Below the pieces are notes generated by a model that was given only the letters and a program-made list of their open reading frames with translations, was not told the origin of the DNA and did no database searches. A DNA stretch of 64,000 nucleotides from JBBQYD01 sp942493075 (GTDB lineage Bacteria > Verrucomicrobiota > Verrucomicrobiia > Limisphaerales > UBA8199). Location: contig OW818681.1 in NCBI GenBank assembly GCA_942493075.1, positions 3,720,001-3,784,000 of the forward strand. Reading direction: 5' to 3'. The number at the start of each line of letters is the position of its first letter. The first letter of the stretch is position 1. Both the position numbers and the translations under genes were made by a program. Positions 44,501 through 53,148 of this stretch are shown piece by piece.

Positions 44501-45337
44501 AACCCGGGCCTTTCCATCCGCCAGGAGGTGCGTCTTAACTTCAAAATCGCGGATATGAAGGTCGGCAGCAGACCAAAGATAGACGTCGCGAAAAATCCCG
44601 CTCATGCGCCAGAAATCCTGATCTTCCAGGTATGAACCATCGCACCATCTGAAGTTCTCAACAGCAATCAGGTTCTCGCCGGGCTTGAGATACGAGGTGA
44701 TGTCGAATTCCACTGGAGTGCGACTGTCTTTGCCCATGCCGACTTTCTGGCCGTTAATCCAGAGATAGAAGAACGAATTCACACCGTCGAAAGTCACAAA
44801 GGTGCGGCGGCCATCCCACTTCTCAGGAACCTTGAAGGTCTTACGGTAGGAATTGACCGTATTGTTGGGATCGTTCTCCGGAATATAGGGTGGTTCCCAA
44901 GGCAGCGGCCAAGGGTAAGTGATGTTCACATAAATGGGGATGCCGTAACCATGCTGCTCCACATTGCTGGGGACCGGAATGGTCTTCCAACCTCGGTCGT
45001 CGAAATCCGGCAGCCAGAAGTTTGGTATCCGGGCCAAATGGTTTGAAGAGTAATGGTATTTCCATTCTCCGTTTAAGGAGCGGTACCAGGGCGACTTTAC
45101 TCGCTGGCTGTTCTCGGCGTACTTGATTTTCTTTGCAGTCCCGATGTCCGGGCAGATGACCATTGTCGCATGAGGCTTCTGGTTATTAACTCCGGTAAGC
45201 CGCGGGTTCTGCCAATCCTTGAGGGGTTCCGCGGCTGATCGGGCAGCAGTTGCCATGATCAGAAGAGAGGCCGTGAGTGCGAAGAACCGATGCGCCAGCG
45301 CAATCGAACGAGGGAATTTGTGCATGGATGAATTCAT
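41501..45337 (-). CDS. Secreted GH2 beta-galactosidase (LacZ type) with inserted LamG domain
   Basis: A 1,278-residue protein with a signal peptide (ending near ATAARSA). The domain order is GH2 sugar-binding domain (PWYRSLNGEWKYHYSSN), immunoglobulin-like domain, GH2 TIM barrel, and C-terminal beta-galactosidase small chain (from about residue 1000, APVDNDRGRDMPK, ending with QQGVGGDDSWGAWP). The acid/base Glu is in IDEANVESHGMGYG (about residue 452) and the nucleophile Glu in MICEYSHAMGNSSGG (about 568). Within the barrel, at about 633-790, there is a LamG domain (GPFTLTARVKPAYAGG ... AGLIAEARIYKRAL) after which the GH2 sequence resumes (QEARPRNPGEFYAFGGDFG). The enzyme would release beta-linked galactose from glycans. 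Confidence 0.92.
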   Translation of the reverse strand: MNSSMHKFPRSIALAHRFFALTASLLIMATAARSAAEPLKDWQNPRLTGVNNQKPHATMVICPDIGTAKKIKYAENSQRVKSPWYRSLNGEWKYHYSSNHLARIPNFWLPDFDDRGWKTIPVPSNVEQHGYGIPIYVNITYPWPLPWEPPYIPENDPNNTVNSYRKTFKVPEKWDGRRTFVTFDGVNSFFYLWINGQKVGMGKDSRTPVEFDITSYLKPGENLIAVENFRWCDGSYLEDQDFWRMSGIFRDVYLWSAADLHIRDFEVKTHLLADGKARVTVAAQVQNTGRSTKPVTVEATLFNPSGDGIATVQSKGQVEVGEKSVQVGIEIANPPLWSAETPALHKLFLSLKDAKGEFIEVIPVEVGFRKVEIKDGSLLVNGRRVLFKGVNRHEHDPDLGQAITVEGMIRDILVMKQHNVNAVRTCHYPDHPAWYNLCNQYGLYLIDEANVESHGMGYGEKTLAIVPEWLDAHMDRTIRMVERDKNHPSVIIWSLGNEAGNGSNFHATYDWVKARDASRPVHYERAGLDRNTDIFCPMYPSPEEMANYAAKLAPDPEKGRGRPMIMCEYSHAMGNSSGGMWAYWSQIYEKPYLQGGFIWDWVDQGLRTKVPAGWILTDSSRHGLRIFSPYGYKVEGVYAGAARLPLSPQLDLTGPFTLTARVKPAYAGGHSTIISKGDTQWAIQVTQGKQLEFFVFDARSHGWVTASATLPENWIGVWHDVAGVFDARELRLYLDGSLVASRPFTGNIQSTPFPVEIGANAQEHNRSFAGLIAEARIYKRALKPLEVTKALPADRENLELLVSFKDAKQEARPRNPGEFYAFGGDFGRPGTPSDQNFCCNGVVSPDREPHPGLLEVKHIYQFIHTKAVDLKGRTFEVRNWYDFLNLNSLVTAHWQLTEDGETIQSGELSSLNVRPGESKRFTLPTKSFVPAPGKEYFVQISYRLKKEELWARKNHEVAWDQFKLPDSSPAPVINLAKASATKTTRTAAAVRITGDKFELVFDSATGDLVSWTYDKERVLEQPLRPDFWRAPVDNDRGRDMPKSQGIWRYAHLNPVLKSLDVTSRGAAVQVTARLTLPGAAGAEWTTTYEVFGSGDVVVNAGFVPARTNLPALPRLGMQMVLPAGFETIRWFGPGPQETYRDRKDARVGEYRGDIRDQFCRLYVEPGETGNKVDVRWAALQNGKRIGLLVAGDPLVSVNALHHTTDDLQVAEHPFELPRRDIVVLNVDANQQGVGGDDSWGAWPHKEHLIPCASYNYSFRLRPFTKEDPAQLGRQRLVR

Positions 45338-45543
45338 GTGCGATTATCGGGAGAGCTCCACTCCATCCCGGATTCGCTCCCCGGTGATTTCATTTGAGCA
45401 CAACTTGCCCCTGAGTGTCACGGGCAATCTCTGCTGCATGGAATTTCGAGCGTTTCGGGAGATCGCTGGTCAAGCGAACACCTGCTGCAGGGTTGCCAAA
45501 TGGCCAGCGAAGTATTAATTGACTTACAGGAGTTTTATTATTC

Positions 45544-46731
45544 ATGGAATCACGAACACGGCGGCGCTGGCGAAAATGGGGGGTTGCGCTTTTACTGGCC
45601 CTCATCGCACTGGTTTTCACCGGGTGCCGAACGCTTAAATTTTACGGTCAGGCCATCAGCGGGCAATTCGACATCCTGGCACGTCAGGAACCTGTGGATG
45701 ACCTGTTAGCCTCAACAAACACCGGTCCCAAGCTTAAACGGCAATTGGTGCTGCTGCAGGAGTTGCGCAGTTTCGCAGAACACGAACTGGATCTCAAAGT
45801 TGATGGACACTACCGAAAGTATGCCGACCTGGAGCGGCCTTTTGTGGTCTGGAACGTTGAAGCAGCGCGGGAATTCTCCCTGGAGCCGAAGACGTGGTGG
45901 TATCCGATGGTTGGACGCCTCGAATATCGCGGGTTCTTTTCAAAAGAAGCCGCCCGCGAGTATGCCGCCCATTTGCGCAACCAGCCCCTCGATGTTTACA
46001 TGGGCGGGGTTCAGGCCTATTCCACGCTGGGCTGGTTCAAAGACCCCGCCCTAAATACCTTTATCTTCCTCTCCGACTCCGAGCTTGCTGAACTGATTTT
46101 CCACGAACTTGGCCATCAGACAGTGTTCGCCGCGGGTGATACTGATTTCAACGAAGCATTCGCGACCACTGTTGGCCAGGAGGGGGTTCGCCGCTGGCTG
46201 AAGACGAAAAACATCCCCGAGGCCCTGGCGGATTATGAGGAGGAACTGCGGCGGAACGGTCAGGTTGTCAGGCTCGTTCTGGATGCCCGGCTTCAACTGG
46301 AACAGTTGTATGGCGATGTGCGCGACATGGATGGCAAACTCAAGGCAGCTTTGAAACCCTCGGAGCTGAGCCCATTGGCCTTAAGACTCGAAAAACAGCG
46401 AATCCAAAACAAGTTGCGGGCGGAATATGAAAGACTCACCGCTGAATGGCCCGGATACACCGCTTATGGTTTCTTCTTCGAAGGCGAGTTGAATAACGCA
46501 AAACTCAATTCGATTGCGAATTACTACGATTTCGTTCCTGGCTTTGAACGCCTCCTGGAGCTGAACAAGGGAAGCTTGCCCGATTTCTATGCAGCAGTTG
46601 ATCGGCTGGCACACAAATCAAAATCTGAACGTCACGAATGGTTAAGCACCCTTGGAAAGAAGCCGGAGAATTCAGCGAATACAAATTCAGCAGCCGAAGC
46701 GGCGTTCCCGGCTCCTGCTATCGACCCCTGA
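45544..46731 (+). CDS. Predicted zinc aminopeptidase lipoprotein
   Basis: A 395-residue lipoprotein; the signal ends LIALVFTGC. The metal site is HELGH (LIFHELGHQTVFAAGDTD) followed by FNEAFATTVGQEG, so two His and a downstream Glu can bind zinc as in gluzincins. The overall pattern (YGQAISGQFDILARQEPVDDLL near the N-terminus) is that of the predicted aminopeptidase family found in proteobacteria and other groups. Substrate and activity are not proven. A good ribosome binding site (CAGGAG) precedes the ATG at 45544. It is divergent from the GH2 gene. Confidence 0.85.
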   Translation: MESRTRRRWRKWGVALLLALIALVFTGCRTLKFYGQAISGQFDILARQEPVDDLLASTNTGPKLKRQLVLLQELRSFAEHELDLKVDGHYRKYADLERPFVVWNVEAAREFSLEPKTWWYPMVGRLEYRGFFSKEAAREYAAHLRNQPLDVYMGGVQAYSTLGWFKDPALNTFIFLSDSELAELIFHELGHQTVFAAGDTDFNEAFATTVGQEGVRRWLKTKNIPEALADYEEELRRNGQVVRLVLDARLQLEQLYGDVRDMDGKLKAALKPSELSPLALRLEKQRIQNKLRAEYERLTAEWPGYTAYGFFFEGELNNAKLNSIANYYDFVPGFERLLELNKGSLPDFYAAVDRLAHKSKSERHEWLSTLGKKPENSANTNSAAEAAFPAPAIDP

Positions 46732-46849
46732 GCACCAAAGTTCGGCATTCATGCCCGGGCATTACCCAGAGCAACACGACGATAGTTTATGAAAATGGGT
46801 CATCACGTATTCATTGGATTTTCACGCCCTCTTTCAGTATACACATCGC

Positions 46850-47500
46850 ATGCTTAAAAGTGGCTCGGTCTCATCGGTCTCTACGGAAATCCGCGGAGTC
46901 ATTCTCGACTATGGCGAGGTCATCTGCCTCCGCCCCGCAGAAACCAAGATCAAACGTCTGGCTGAAGCGCTCCAACTTGCCCCAGCAGATTTCCTGGTGC
47001 GCTACCACAAAAACCGCTCTCCCTATGACCAAGGCATCACCAGCCCTTCGGACTACTGGCAAGACGTTGCAGGTCCCGCCGCACATATGGTGCCGAGCCT
47101 TCTTGCCCAGTTGCGCGATTGGGATGTCGATCTATGGAGCGAACTCGATCCCGTTATGATCCGCTGGATAGAGCAACTCCAGGAAGCAGGGTATAAAACC
47201 GCCCTCCTTTCCAACATGCACGCGGATATGGCAACCCACGTGCGCCGGGCTTTCGAATGGATTTCCCGGCTCGATGTCCCGATCCTGTCGTGCGAACTTA
47301 AGATCGTCAAACCCTCTGCGGAGATATATACCCGCACTGTGGAAAAACTGGGGCTAAAACCGCAAGAGGCTCTCTTCATTGATGATCGCCTTGTCAATGT
47401 GGAGGCGGGGCAAAAGGTTGGTTTGAACACCATTCATTTCGCCTCGGTTGAACAACTCAGGAAGGACCTGGCGTCCATGGGTTTTCCGGTATTGCCGTGA
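46850..47500 (+). CDS. HAD-superfamily hydrolase
   Basis: 216 residues from the ATG at 46850; a TTG at 46814 would extend it. HAD motif 1 is ILDYGEV, where the second Asp of the usual DxD is replaced by Gly as in many phosphatases of the FDFGGV type. Motif 2 is ALLSNMH, motif 3 has the Lys in ELKIVKPSAEIY, and motif 4 is LFIDDRLVNVEAG. This arrangement matches epoxide-hydrolase N-terminal-like/YihX-like sugar phosphatases. The substrate is unknown. The next gene starts 18 bases downstream. Confidence 0.85.
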   Translation: MLKSGSVSSVSTEIRGVILDYGEVICLRPAETKIKRLAEALQLAPADFLVRYHKNRSPYDQGITSPSDYWQDVAGPAAHMVPSLLAQLRDWDVDLWSELDPVMIRWIEQLQEAGYKTALLSNMHADMATHVRRAFEWISRLDVPILSCELKIVKPSAEIYTRTVEKLGLKPQEALFIDDRLVNVEAGQKVGLNTIHFASVEQLRKDLASMGFPVLP

Positions 47501-47518
47501 TCGATCCCAGCAAACGGC

Positions 47519-49690
47519 ATGAATCCATCAGTAATCAGGAGCGTTAGCGCCGCAACAGTTTATCTAGCCGGCATCTTTCTGGCCGGCTCGCCAGCGCATG
47601 CCGACACAACCAGCAAGGCTCCGCGTCGATGGGAGATTACTCATCCCGGGCGCGAAATCTCATGGGATGTCGCATCAGAAGACCGGCTGCCGCATAAGGA
47701 TTTCATTGAACTAGGCGGCAAAAAGTGCACCGCCATCCTCTTTTACTCGATCGATAAAACCAGGGTGCTGGACCTGAAGCGGGCCTTGATCTGGCCATCC
47801 TTGCGCGTTCACCCGAACAACACGTATGGAGCCCTGAAAGTTGATTTCCACCGGTCAACGCCGCCCCGTGCCGAGAAGCTTCTGCCGGATGCGGGTCTGG
47901 ATTGCTTTGAACCGATCATTCAGATTGATCAGAAGCCAATAACCCCAACAGTCCGTGATGTCCGGTTTGCCAATGGACTCCTGACCATCACAAGTGATCT
48001 CGGCAAGAACCTCGTACTTCATCAAACCTGCACGCCCGCCGTGGATTCTCCCTGCTACGTAGAACAGTGGCAGATCACAGCAGAATCAGCCACAGGCTCC
48101 TGTAGAGTCGAGATCTTGCCGATCTCCTACACGGCTACCCAACCCTACGACTATGTGGATAAAGGGATTTATCGTCACGGGCAACCGGCGCCGACACCGA
48201 CCAACCGGCGGGGCCATTATCGAATCAGCATCGATTCATCAGGGGCGGATGCCAGCGTTATCAAAGGGGCGCGAGGGGCGGTTTGCACAGCGAGGCTGAT
48301 CTACCGTGCCGGAACCGATGATGAGGCTGTTCCGACCCCGCACCCTGAGCAGGAACTCGCGAAGCGTGCCGCTCTTGCCGAGACTCTCGCACACGATTTG
48401 GAACTCGAGTGCCCTGATCCGGTAATCCAGACCTTGTTCAATTTCTCCAAGTTGCGCGCCTGTGACAGTATCTGCGAGACCAGAAACGGTCCGCTGCATG
48501 CACCGGGAGGTGGCGCCTACTACGCCGCGATCTGGGCCAACGACACAATCGAGTATGTGGGCCCACTCTTTCCCCTGCTGGGATATGGCTATGCGAACCA
48601 GGCAACGTTGAACGCACTTTCGCATTACGCCCGTTATCTCAATCCAGAGTATGACCCCCTGCCCTCGTCGATCATCGCGGAGGGAACGGATATCTGGGCA
48701 CGACGGCTGAAACCCAACGGCCTTCCCGATGCACAGGGGGATTGTGGGGACGCCGCCATGCTCGCATACGGCGCGCCTCGATTCCTGCTGGCACTTGGAG
48801 ACCGCACCACCGCACTCAAGCACTGGCCCCTGATCGAATGGGCATTGGAATATTGTGAGCGCCGCAAAACAACGAATGGCGTCATTGAATCTGCTTCTGA
48901 CGAACTGGAAGGACGGTTTTCAAGCGGCAACTGTAACCTGAACACCAGCATGCTGACCTATGGTGGACTACTGACATCGGCGGACCTCGCGGACGAACTG
49001 GACAAGCCAGGTCTGGCGCGCACCTATCGCAAGAGGGCACAGGATCTCCGGCTGGCCGCGGCCAAATACTTCGAAGCCGACATCGCGGGTTTTAGCACAT
49101 ATCAATATCACCAGGGATGCAAGGAGCTTCGCGCCTGGATCTGCATGCCTCTGACAATGGGAATACTTGATCGAAAACAGGGCACGATTGCTGCATTGTT
49201 CTCAGATCGGCTTTGGACGGAAAACGGTTTGCTCACTGCTGACAACTCCACTACCTACTGGGACAGGTCAGGTCTCTCGGCCCTGCGAGCCGGATTCATG
49301 GCCGATGAGCCCGATCTTGCGCTTTCACACCTGCGGCAACTCTCGGAGAAGCGTCTTTTGGGCGAGCATGTACCTTTCGTTATTGAGGCCTATCCTGAGG
49401 GCAATGGAAGGCATCTCTCAGGCGAGAGCGCCCTTTATTGCCGGGTAATCACTGAAGGAGTGTTCGGGTTTGTTCCGCGAGGGTTTCGCAGTTTCAGCTT
49501 GCAGCCTCACCTTCCATCAAGCTGGGAAAGAGCCACCTTGCGCCGAGTCAGGGCATTTCAGTCGTGCTTCGACATCGAGGTTTATCGGGAGAAACCCGGC
49601 CAGCTAAAGATTCGGGTTCTGCCCGAGCACGGTAAACCCTCAGAGTATTCGATTGCTCAGGGGGAAGTCGTCACCGTTAAGCTCGATTAA
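47519..49690 (+). CDS. Secreted six-hairpin glycosidase-like protein
   Basis: A 723-residue protein with a signal peptide (ending SPAHADTT). The N-terminal ~280 residues are beta-rich. From about residue 290 the sequence has the alternating helices of an (alpha/alpha)6 barrel: CPDPVIQTLFNFSKLRACDS, AIWANDTIEYVGPLFPLLGYG, TYWDRSGLSALRAGFM. A C-terminal beta domain ends the protein. This is the layout of alpha-L-rhamnosidase-like and other six-hairpin glycosidases. I cannot assign a family; acidic residues in the NDT and YPEGNGRHLSGESALY segments might be catalytic. It may act on plant or microbial oligosaccharides. Confidence 0.72.
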   Translation: MNPSVIRSVSAATVYLAGIFLAGSPAHADTTSKAPRRWEITHPGREISWDVASEDRLPHKDFIELGGKKCTAILFYSIDKTRVLDLKRALIWPSLRVHPNNTYGALKVDFHRSTPPRAEKLLPDAGLDCFEPIIQIDQKPITPTVRDVRFANGLLTITSDLGKNLVLHQTCTPAVDSPCYVEQWQITAESATGSCRVEILPISYTATQPYDYVDKGIYRHGQPAPTPTNRRGHYRISIDSSGADASVIKGARGAVCTARLIYRAGTDDEAVPTPHPEQELAKRAALAETLAHDLELECPDPVIQTLFNFSKLRACDSICETRNGPLHAPGGGAYYAAIWANDTIEYVGPLFPLLGYGYANQATLNALSHYARYLNPEYDPLPSSIIAEGTDIWARRLKPNGLPDAQGDCGDAAMLAYGAPRFLLALGDRTTALKHWPLIEWALEYCERRKTTNGVIESASDELEGRFSSGNCNLNTSMLTYGGLLTSADLADELDKPGLARTYRKRAQDLRLAAAKYFEADIAGFSTYQYHQGCKELRAWICMPLTMGILDRKQGTIAALFSDRLWTENGLLTADNSTTYWDRSGLSALRAGFMADEPDLALSHLRQLSEKRLLGEHVPFVIEAYPEGNGRHLSGESALYCRVITEGVFGFVPRGFRSFSLQPHLPSSWERATLRRVRAFQSCFDIEVYREKPGQLKIRVLPEHGKPSEYSIAQGEVVTVKLD

Positions 49691-49762
49691 GCTCGTAAGC
49701 ATCCATTAGCCGCCTGACCACGCCCAAGATGGAGACTGCATGTACGGTCGCTAGGGTGTGAA

Positions 49763-49781
49763 ACGAGGCGAGACGCCTCGT
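49763..49781 (-). terminator. Hairpin immediately after the GH9 stop codon
   Basis: ACGAGGCG (49763-49770) pairs exactly with CGCCTCGT (49774-49781) across a 3-base loop. On the minus strand it follows directly on the GH9 stop codon and is followed by TTTC. The T-run is short, so it may also protect the 3' end of the messenger. Confidence 0.65.
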
Positions 49782-51563
49782 CTACTTTGTCATGTGACTC
49801 AGCGCCCAAAGCAAAATGGCCGAAGCGGTGCCGTCCATCGTTGGTTCGTTTGTTGAGTAATCCTTGTAGTCGTCATGGTACACCGCTTTTCCATGGAAGC
49901 GGCCCAGGGGATCTGGCTCGGTTATGCTCACGCCTTTCAGAGATTTGAAGATGGTCTCATAGACCGGGCCATCCACCAACCCGCCGCGGATCGGCCTTTT
50001 GGTCATCTGCATCGTTGTCAAATGTGGATCGCTTGGAAAGACGCTTCCTACCCCGGTGAACATGGTGTAGCCCCAGGGGTTCCGGCCGAGCAGCCAATCC
50101 CGCTGATGGGCCGTGAAATCTCGATACTGCGTGTCGCCAGTCATTAATTCGTAAAGCAGGCATTGCGTAGCCAGTGCGGTAACGAGGTTGTTTGAGCACC
50201 AGATGAAAGGCACGCCCACCCGATAAGGATTTTTGCGACCCATTGCCAGGCACTTTTCAATTCCTTCACGGTAGTAACCAGCCAACTCTTTGCGCGTCTT
50301 CCGGTCAACCAAATCATAGAGCCGATAATGGCCCATGTTCATAAACGGGTAATAGTAATAGTGTGGTGCTGTTTCCAGGCCCATCCAGGATTCCGTGCCA
50401 GCCAGCCGGGCGTAACGTTTGGCATGCTCCAGGTACTTCTTTTCGCGCGTCACCCGGTAAAGCTCAGCAGCACCCCACTCCATGTCATCGGCCCATGTGG
50501 ATTCCTCATAGCGATAAGGCGCCTTATATGAGTTGCCTTGCTGGTAGCCTTCCTTTGCAAGGCCCATATCGAACACCTCGCGCGCTGCCTGAAGGCATTG
50601 CCGCGCGAATCCTGCATGCCTTGGATCCTTGCTCCAGGTTCCGTAAGCAAGCGCCATGGCCGCAGCATAACGTCCCGCCAGATTCCCTATCCCGGTGGCT
50701 TTGCTCTGGTACTGCATTAAACCCTGTGGCTTGCCATCCGCAAAATAAACAGTCCGTGCGCCGCCTTTACCCCACCCATAATCCACGAACTCATCCTGCG
50801 GCAGGCGCCGTCCGGCATGATCGCGGTCATCGGCCACCTGGTGATAAAGCTGGTCAGGCGCTGGGTGGAGTTTCAGCATCCAATCCAACCCCCACTTGGC
50901 TTCATCCAGCACATCGGGAATCCCGTTAGTTCCCGTTTGCCCCAGATGATTGCAGTTGTCTGCAAAAGGCACGCCACGCTCGGAACCCATTTCCCAGGCC
51001 AACAACATCTGAGCTGTGGCATTTGCGGACGTGATGAGGTATTTCAGCAAGTCGGCTGCATCATGCCATCCTCCACTTGCATTCAGATAGGTGCCGTTGG
51101 TCAACGGACCGTACGCGGTGCGGCCATCAAAAGAATGGCACACGGCATCGAGCCAGGGGTTGTATCCGCACCTTTGCTGGCGCATGAACTCGAGCAACTG
51201 ATCAGGCACCTCGTCATAAACCGCACCAATTTTGAAAGGCAGTGACTTCGCTCCACCTGCCCTGAGTTCATACACGCCCGGTCGTGTCACCATTGAGAAA
51301 TCCAGATTCCCATGATTCTGAAACTGCCCCCACGTGGCGTCGGTGACTGGCTCAACTTTTCCTCGGAACACTGACTCGCCGCTGTCGGTGGAAACGATCT
51401 CAAAGTCTCGCGGCAATTCCGAATCCGCAAACACAAGGGCGATTTTGCGTTCCTTGGGTTGGTATCCAAGCTGGTTGGCACGCAGGTAGACATCGGCGGT
51501 CACCGAAACAGCCGCCAGACTCAGGGCAAGGGCAAGATATCCTCTGATTCGCGATTTGCTCAT
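49782..51563 (-). CDS. Secreted GH9 endoglucanase (cellulase)
   Basis: 593 residues from the ATG at 51563, 5 bases after the stop of the deacetylase gene. A signal peptide (LALALSLAAVSVTA) is followed by a CelD-type immunoglobulin-like domain (about 22-105: VYLRANQLGYQPKERKIALV) and the GH9 (alpha/alpha)6 barrel. Visible catalytic elements are the Asp pair in GGWHDAADLLKY, the region GYTMFTGVGSVFPSDPHLT, and the acid Glu in YSTNEPTMDGTASAIL. Family 9 enzymes invert beta-1,4-glucan linkages. In Bacteroidota and verrucomicrobia a GH9 gene beside a polysaccharide deacetylase is a recurrent pair, as here. Confidence 0.93.
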   Translation of the reverse strand: MSKSRIRGYLALALSLAAVSVTADVYLRANQLGYQPKERKIALVFADSELPRDFEIVSTDSGESVFRGKVEPVTDATWGQFQNHGNLDFSMVTRPGVYELRAGGAKSLPFKIGAVYDEVPDQLLEFMRQQRCGYNPWLDAVCHSFDGRTAYGPLTNGTYLNASGGWHDAADLLKYLITSANATAQMLLAWEMGSERGVPFADNCNHLGQTGTNGIPDVLDEAKWGLDWMLKLHPAPDQLYHQVADDRDHAGRRLPQDEFVDYGWGKGGARTVYFADGKPQGLMQYQSKATGIGNLAGRYAAAMALAYGTWSKDPRHAGFARQCLQAAREVFDMGLAKEGYQQGNSYKAPYRYEESTWADDMEWGAAELYRVTREKKYLEHAKRYARLAGTESWMGLETAPHYYYYPFMNMGHYRLYDLVDRKTRKELAGYYREGIEKCLAMGRKNPYRVGVPFIWCSNNLVTALATQCLLYELMTGDTQYRDFTAHQRDWLLGRNPWGYTMFTGVGSVFPSDPHLTTMQMTKRPIRGGLVDGPVYETIFKSLKGVSITEPDPLGRFHGKAVYHDDYKDYSTNEPTMDGTASAILLWALSHMTK

Positions 51564-51568
51564 AGTTT

Positions 51569-52378
51569 TCAAATTTCTCCACAATCACTGACCATTTTGT
51601 CCACTCGGCGGAATTCATATCCGCGCGCAACAAACTCCTCCAGCAACTCCCCGAATCTGGCCGCGAACTTGTCTTTGCGCCCCGGCCCTGCCCCTGCGTG
51701 CAGCAACAGAATAAAACCGTTCAATCCCTCCTTTTCCTCGCGTGCCAGGATACTCTGGTAAATGGCATCGGATGAAACGAAGTTCTTCTCTGCTTCCCCT
51801 GTGTAATCCGCGTTGGACCTGGTTCCGGGACTATAGTTGATGAGTACCAAGCCCATCTCATGGCTCCAGTTCGCAATGACCTGGTTGTAATGCTCAAACG
51901 GAGGGAGGAACCATTTAATCTTTCTCCTGGGCACTCCCAACCGGACGATCTTATCTATGTTTGTCTGCAGATCCTGCCGGAACTGCTCCCGGGTAACCAG
52001 CAACTCGTCCGAGCCCCCCCAAGGCAGATAGAGGAGATGCTGATCGGAATGCGGGCCGATGTAATGCCCTTCACGGACAATTCGCTTTAAAAGCGGAGTA
52101 AACTCCGGTGTGTCGAGGAAGACGCCTGTAAAGAAGAACCCGGCTTTCGCACGATGCTTTCGCAACTCATCCAGTATGGTCTCCGCGCCCTCCGCATAGC
52201 TATGCCCCGTGAAAACCAGGCTCAGCGACTTGGAATGGGCCGGGCCACGAATAATGCCGCCCTTGGATTTTACACATGTGGAACCGCGTTTCGCTGAGGC
52301 GCCCAGAAGATTGAGCGGCAGGGCGGCGGCACACCCGGCGACCGCCATCTGTTTTAGAAATACAGCGCGTGAGATCAC
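51569..52378 (-). CDS. NodB-like polysaccharide deacetylase, variant metal site, probable lipoprotein
   Basis: A 269-residue protein with a GTG start; the N-terminus (MAVAGC) looks like a lipobox. The NodB fold shows AGFFFTGVFLD, then HYIGPHSDQHLLYLPW, the His-x-x-x-His metal pair. The usual TFDDG motif is replaced by LVFTGHSYAEGAETI, with His59 where the catalytic/metal-binding Asp pair lies. Relatives I know have FTGDEFGEG here. The rest of the sequence, such as PPFEHYNQVIANWSHEMGL and SPGTRSNADYT, also belongs to that separate subgroup. It precedes the GH9 gene by 5 bases, so the two are expressed together. Activity as an esterase or deacetylase is not assured. Confidence 0.83.
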   Translation of the reverse strand: MISRAVFLKQMAVAGCAAALPLNLLGASAKRGSTCVKSKGGIIRGPAHSKSLSLVFTGHSYAEGAETILDELRKHRAKAGFFFTGVFLDTPEFTPLLKRIVREGHYIGPHSDQHLLYLPWGGSDELLVTREQFRQDLQTNIDKIVRLGVPRRKIKWFLPPFEHYNQVIANWSHEMGLVLINYSPGTRSNADYTGEAEKNFVSSDAIYQSILAREEKEGLNGFILLLHAGAGPGRKDKFAARFGELLEEFVARGYEFRRVDKMVSDCGEI

Positions 52379-52459
52379 ACCAGGATGCTTGACGTTTTTT
52401 CAACCGTCTGCCAGAAAAAAATTTCTTTCCTCAAATGGCCTTCAAGGTATTGATGGTGC

Positions 52460-52951
52460 ATGCCATTAATCAACTGTCCGGATTGCGGAAAGCCAGTTTC
52501 ACCTTCAGCCCGCGCCTGCCCCTCGTGCGGTTATCCTGTGGCCGAGAAAGTAGGTGAACAGGATCAACCGCCGGCGACACAGAGCGTTCCCCAGGGACAG
52601 CTCCTCGCCGAGGTGCGGCCTTCCTGGTGGGGATACTTTTGGCACCTTTTCTTCTTCTGGCTGATCGTTCCGCCGATCATTGCCTACTTTCGGAGGTCTT
52701 CAACAGTCCTGCGGATCTATGAGGGGCGCGTGACCATTGAACGGGGGATTCTTTCCAAATGCTACCAGGATTACAATTCCCGCGACATACGGTCCATTGA
52801 TGTGGATCAAAGCCTACTGCAGCGAATGGTGGACGTTGGAGATCTAACCATCTCGACTTCGGCTACTGTGGAAGGGTCCGAGGAACTCAAAGCAATACCT
52901 GATCCCAAGGGCATCCGGGAGTTGCTCCTGGCACAGCGCGGATCTCACTGA
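52460..52951 (+). CDS. Zinc-ribbon and bacterial PH-domain membrane protein
   Basis: A 163-residue protein. The first 30 residues form a zinc ribbon (CPDCGKPVSPSARACPSCGY). A linker leads to a hydrophobic segment (YFWHLFFFWLIVPPIIAYF) and then a bacterial PH (YdbT/DUF304-like) domain: VLRIYEGRVTIERGILSKCYQ and VGDLTISTSATVEG. The function is unknown; such proteins may sit at the membrane. It is divergent from the deacetylase gene and lies 197 bases ahead of secA. Confidence 0.85.
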   Translation: MPLINCPDCGKPVSPSARACPSCGYPVAEKVGEQDQPPATQSVPQGQLLAEVRPSWWGYFWHLFFFWLIVPPIIAYFRRSSTVLRIYEGRVTIERGILSKCYQDYNSRDIRSIDVDQSLLQRMVDVGDLTISTSATVEGSEELKAIPDPKGIRELLLAQRGSH

Positions 52952-53100
52952 ACCGGCGGGCAGAGAGGCTACGAACTCGCCTGGAGCGCTAAGATTTGTA
53001 CAATAAATAGCACGACGTTGACCGGGAAAAAACGCGCAAGTTTCGCCGCCGGAAGGCGTTCTTGTGTTTCCAACCTTTCGCAGTATCATCCCTAAAGTCT

Positions 53101-53129
53101 TTGACGCCTTGCTAGTGTTTCCATAGCGT
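53101..53129 (+). promoter_or_regulatory. Candidate promoter of secA
   Basis: TTGACG (53101-53106) and TAGCGT (53124-53129) are 17 bases apart, 19 bases before the secA start. The -35 element is good but the -10 is poor, so it is a candidate only. Confidence 0.3.
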
Positions 53130-53148
53130 CTAAAGCTTCGAAAGCGCC

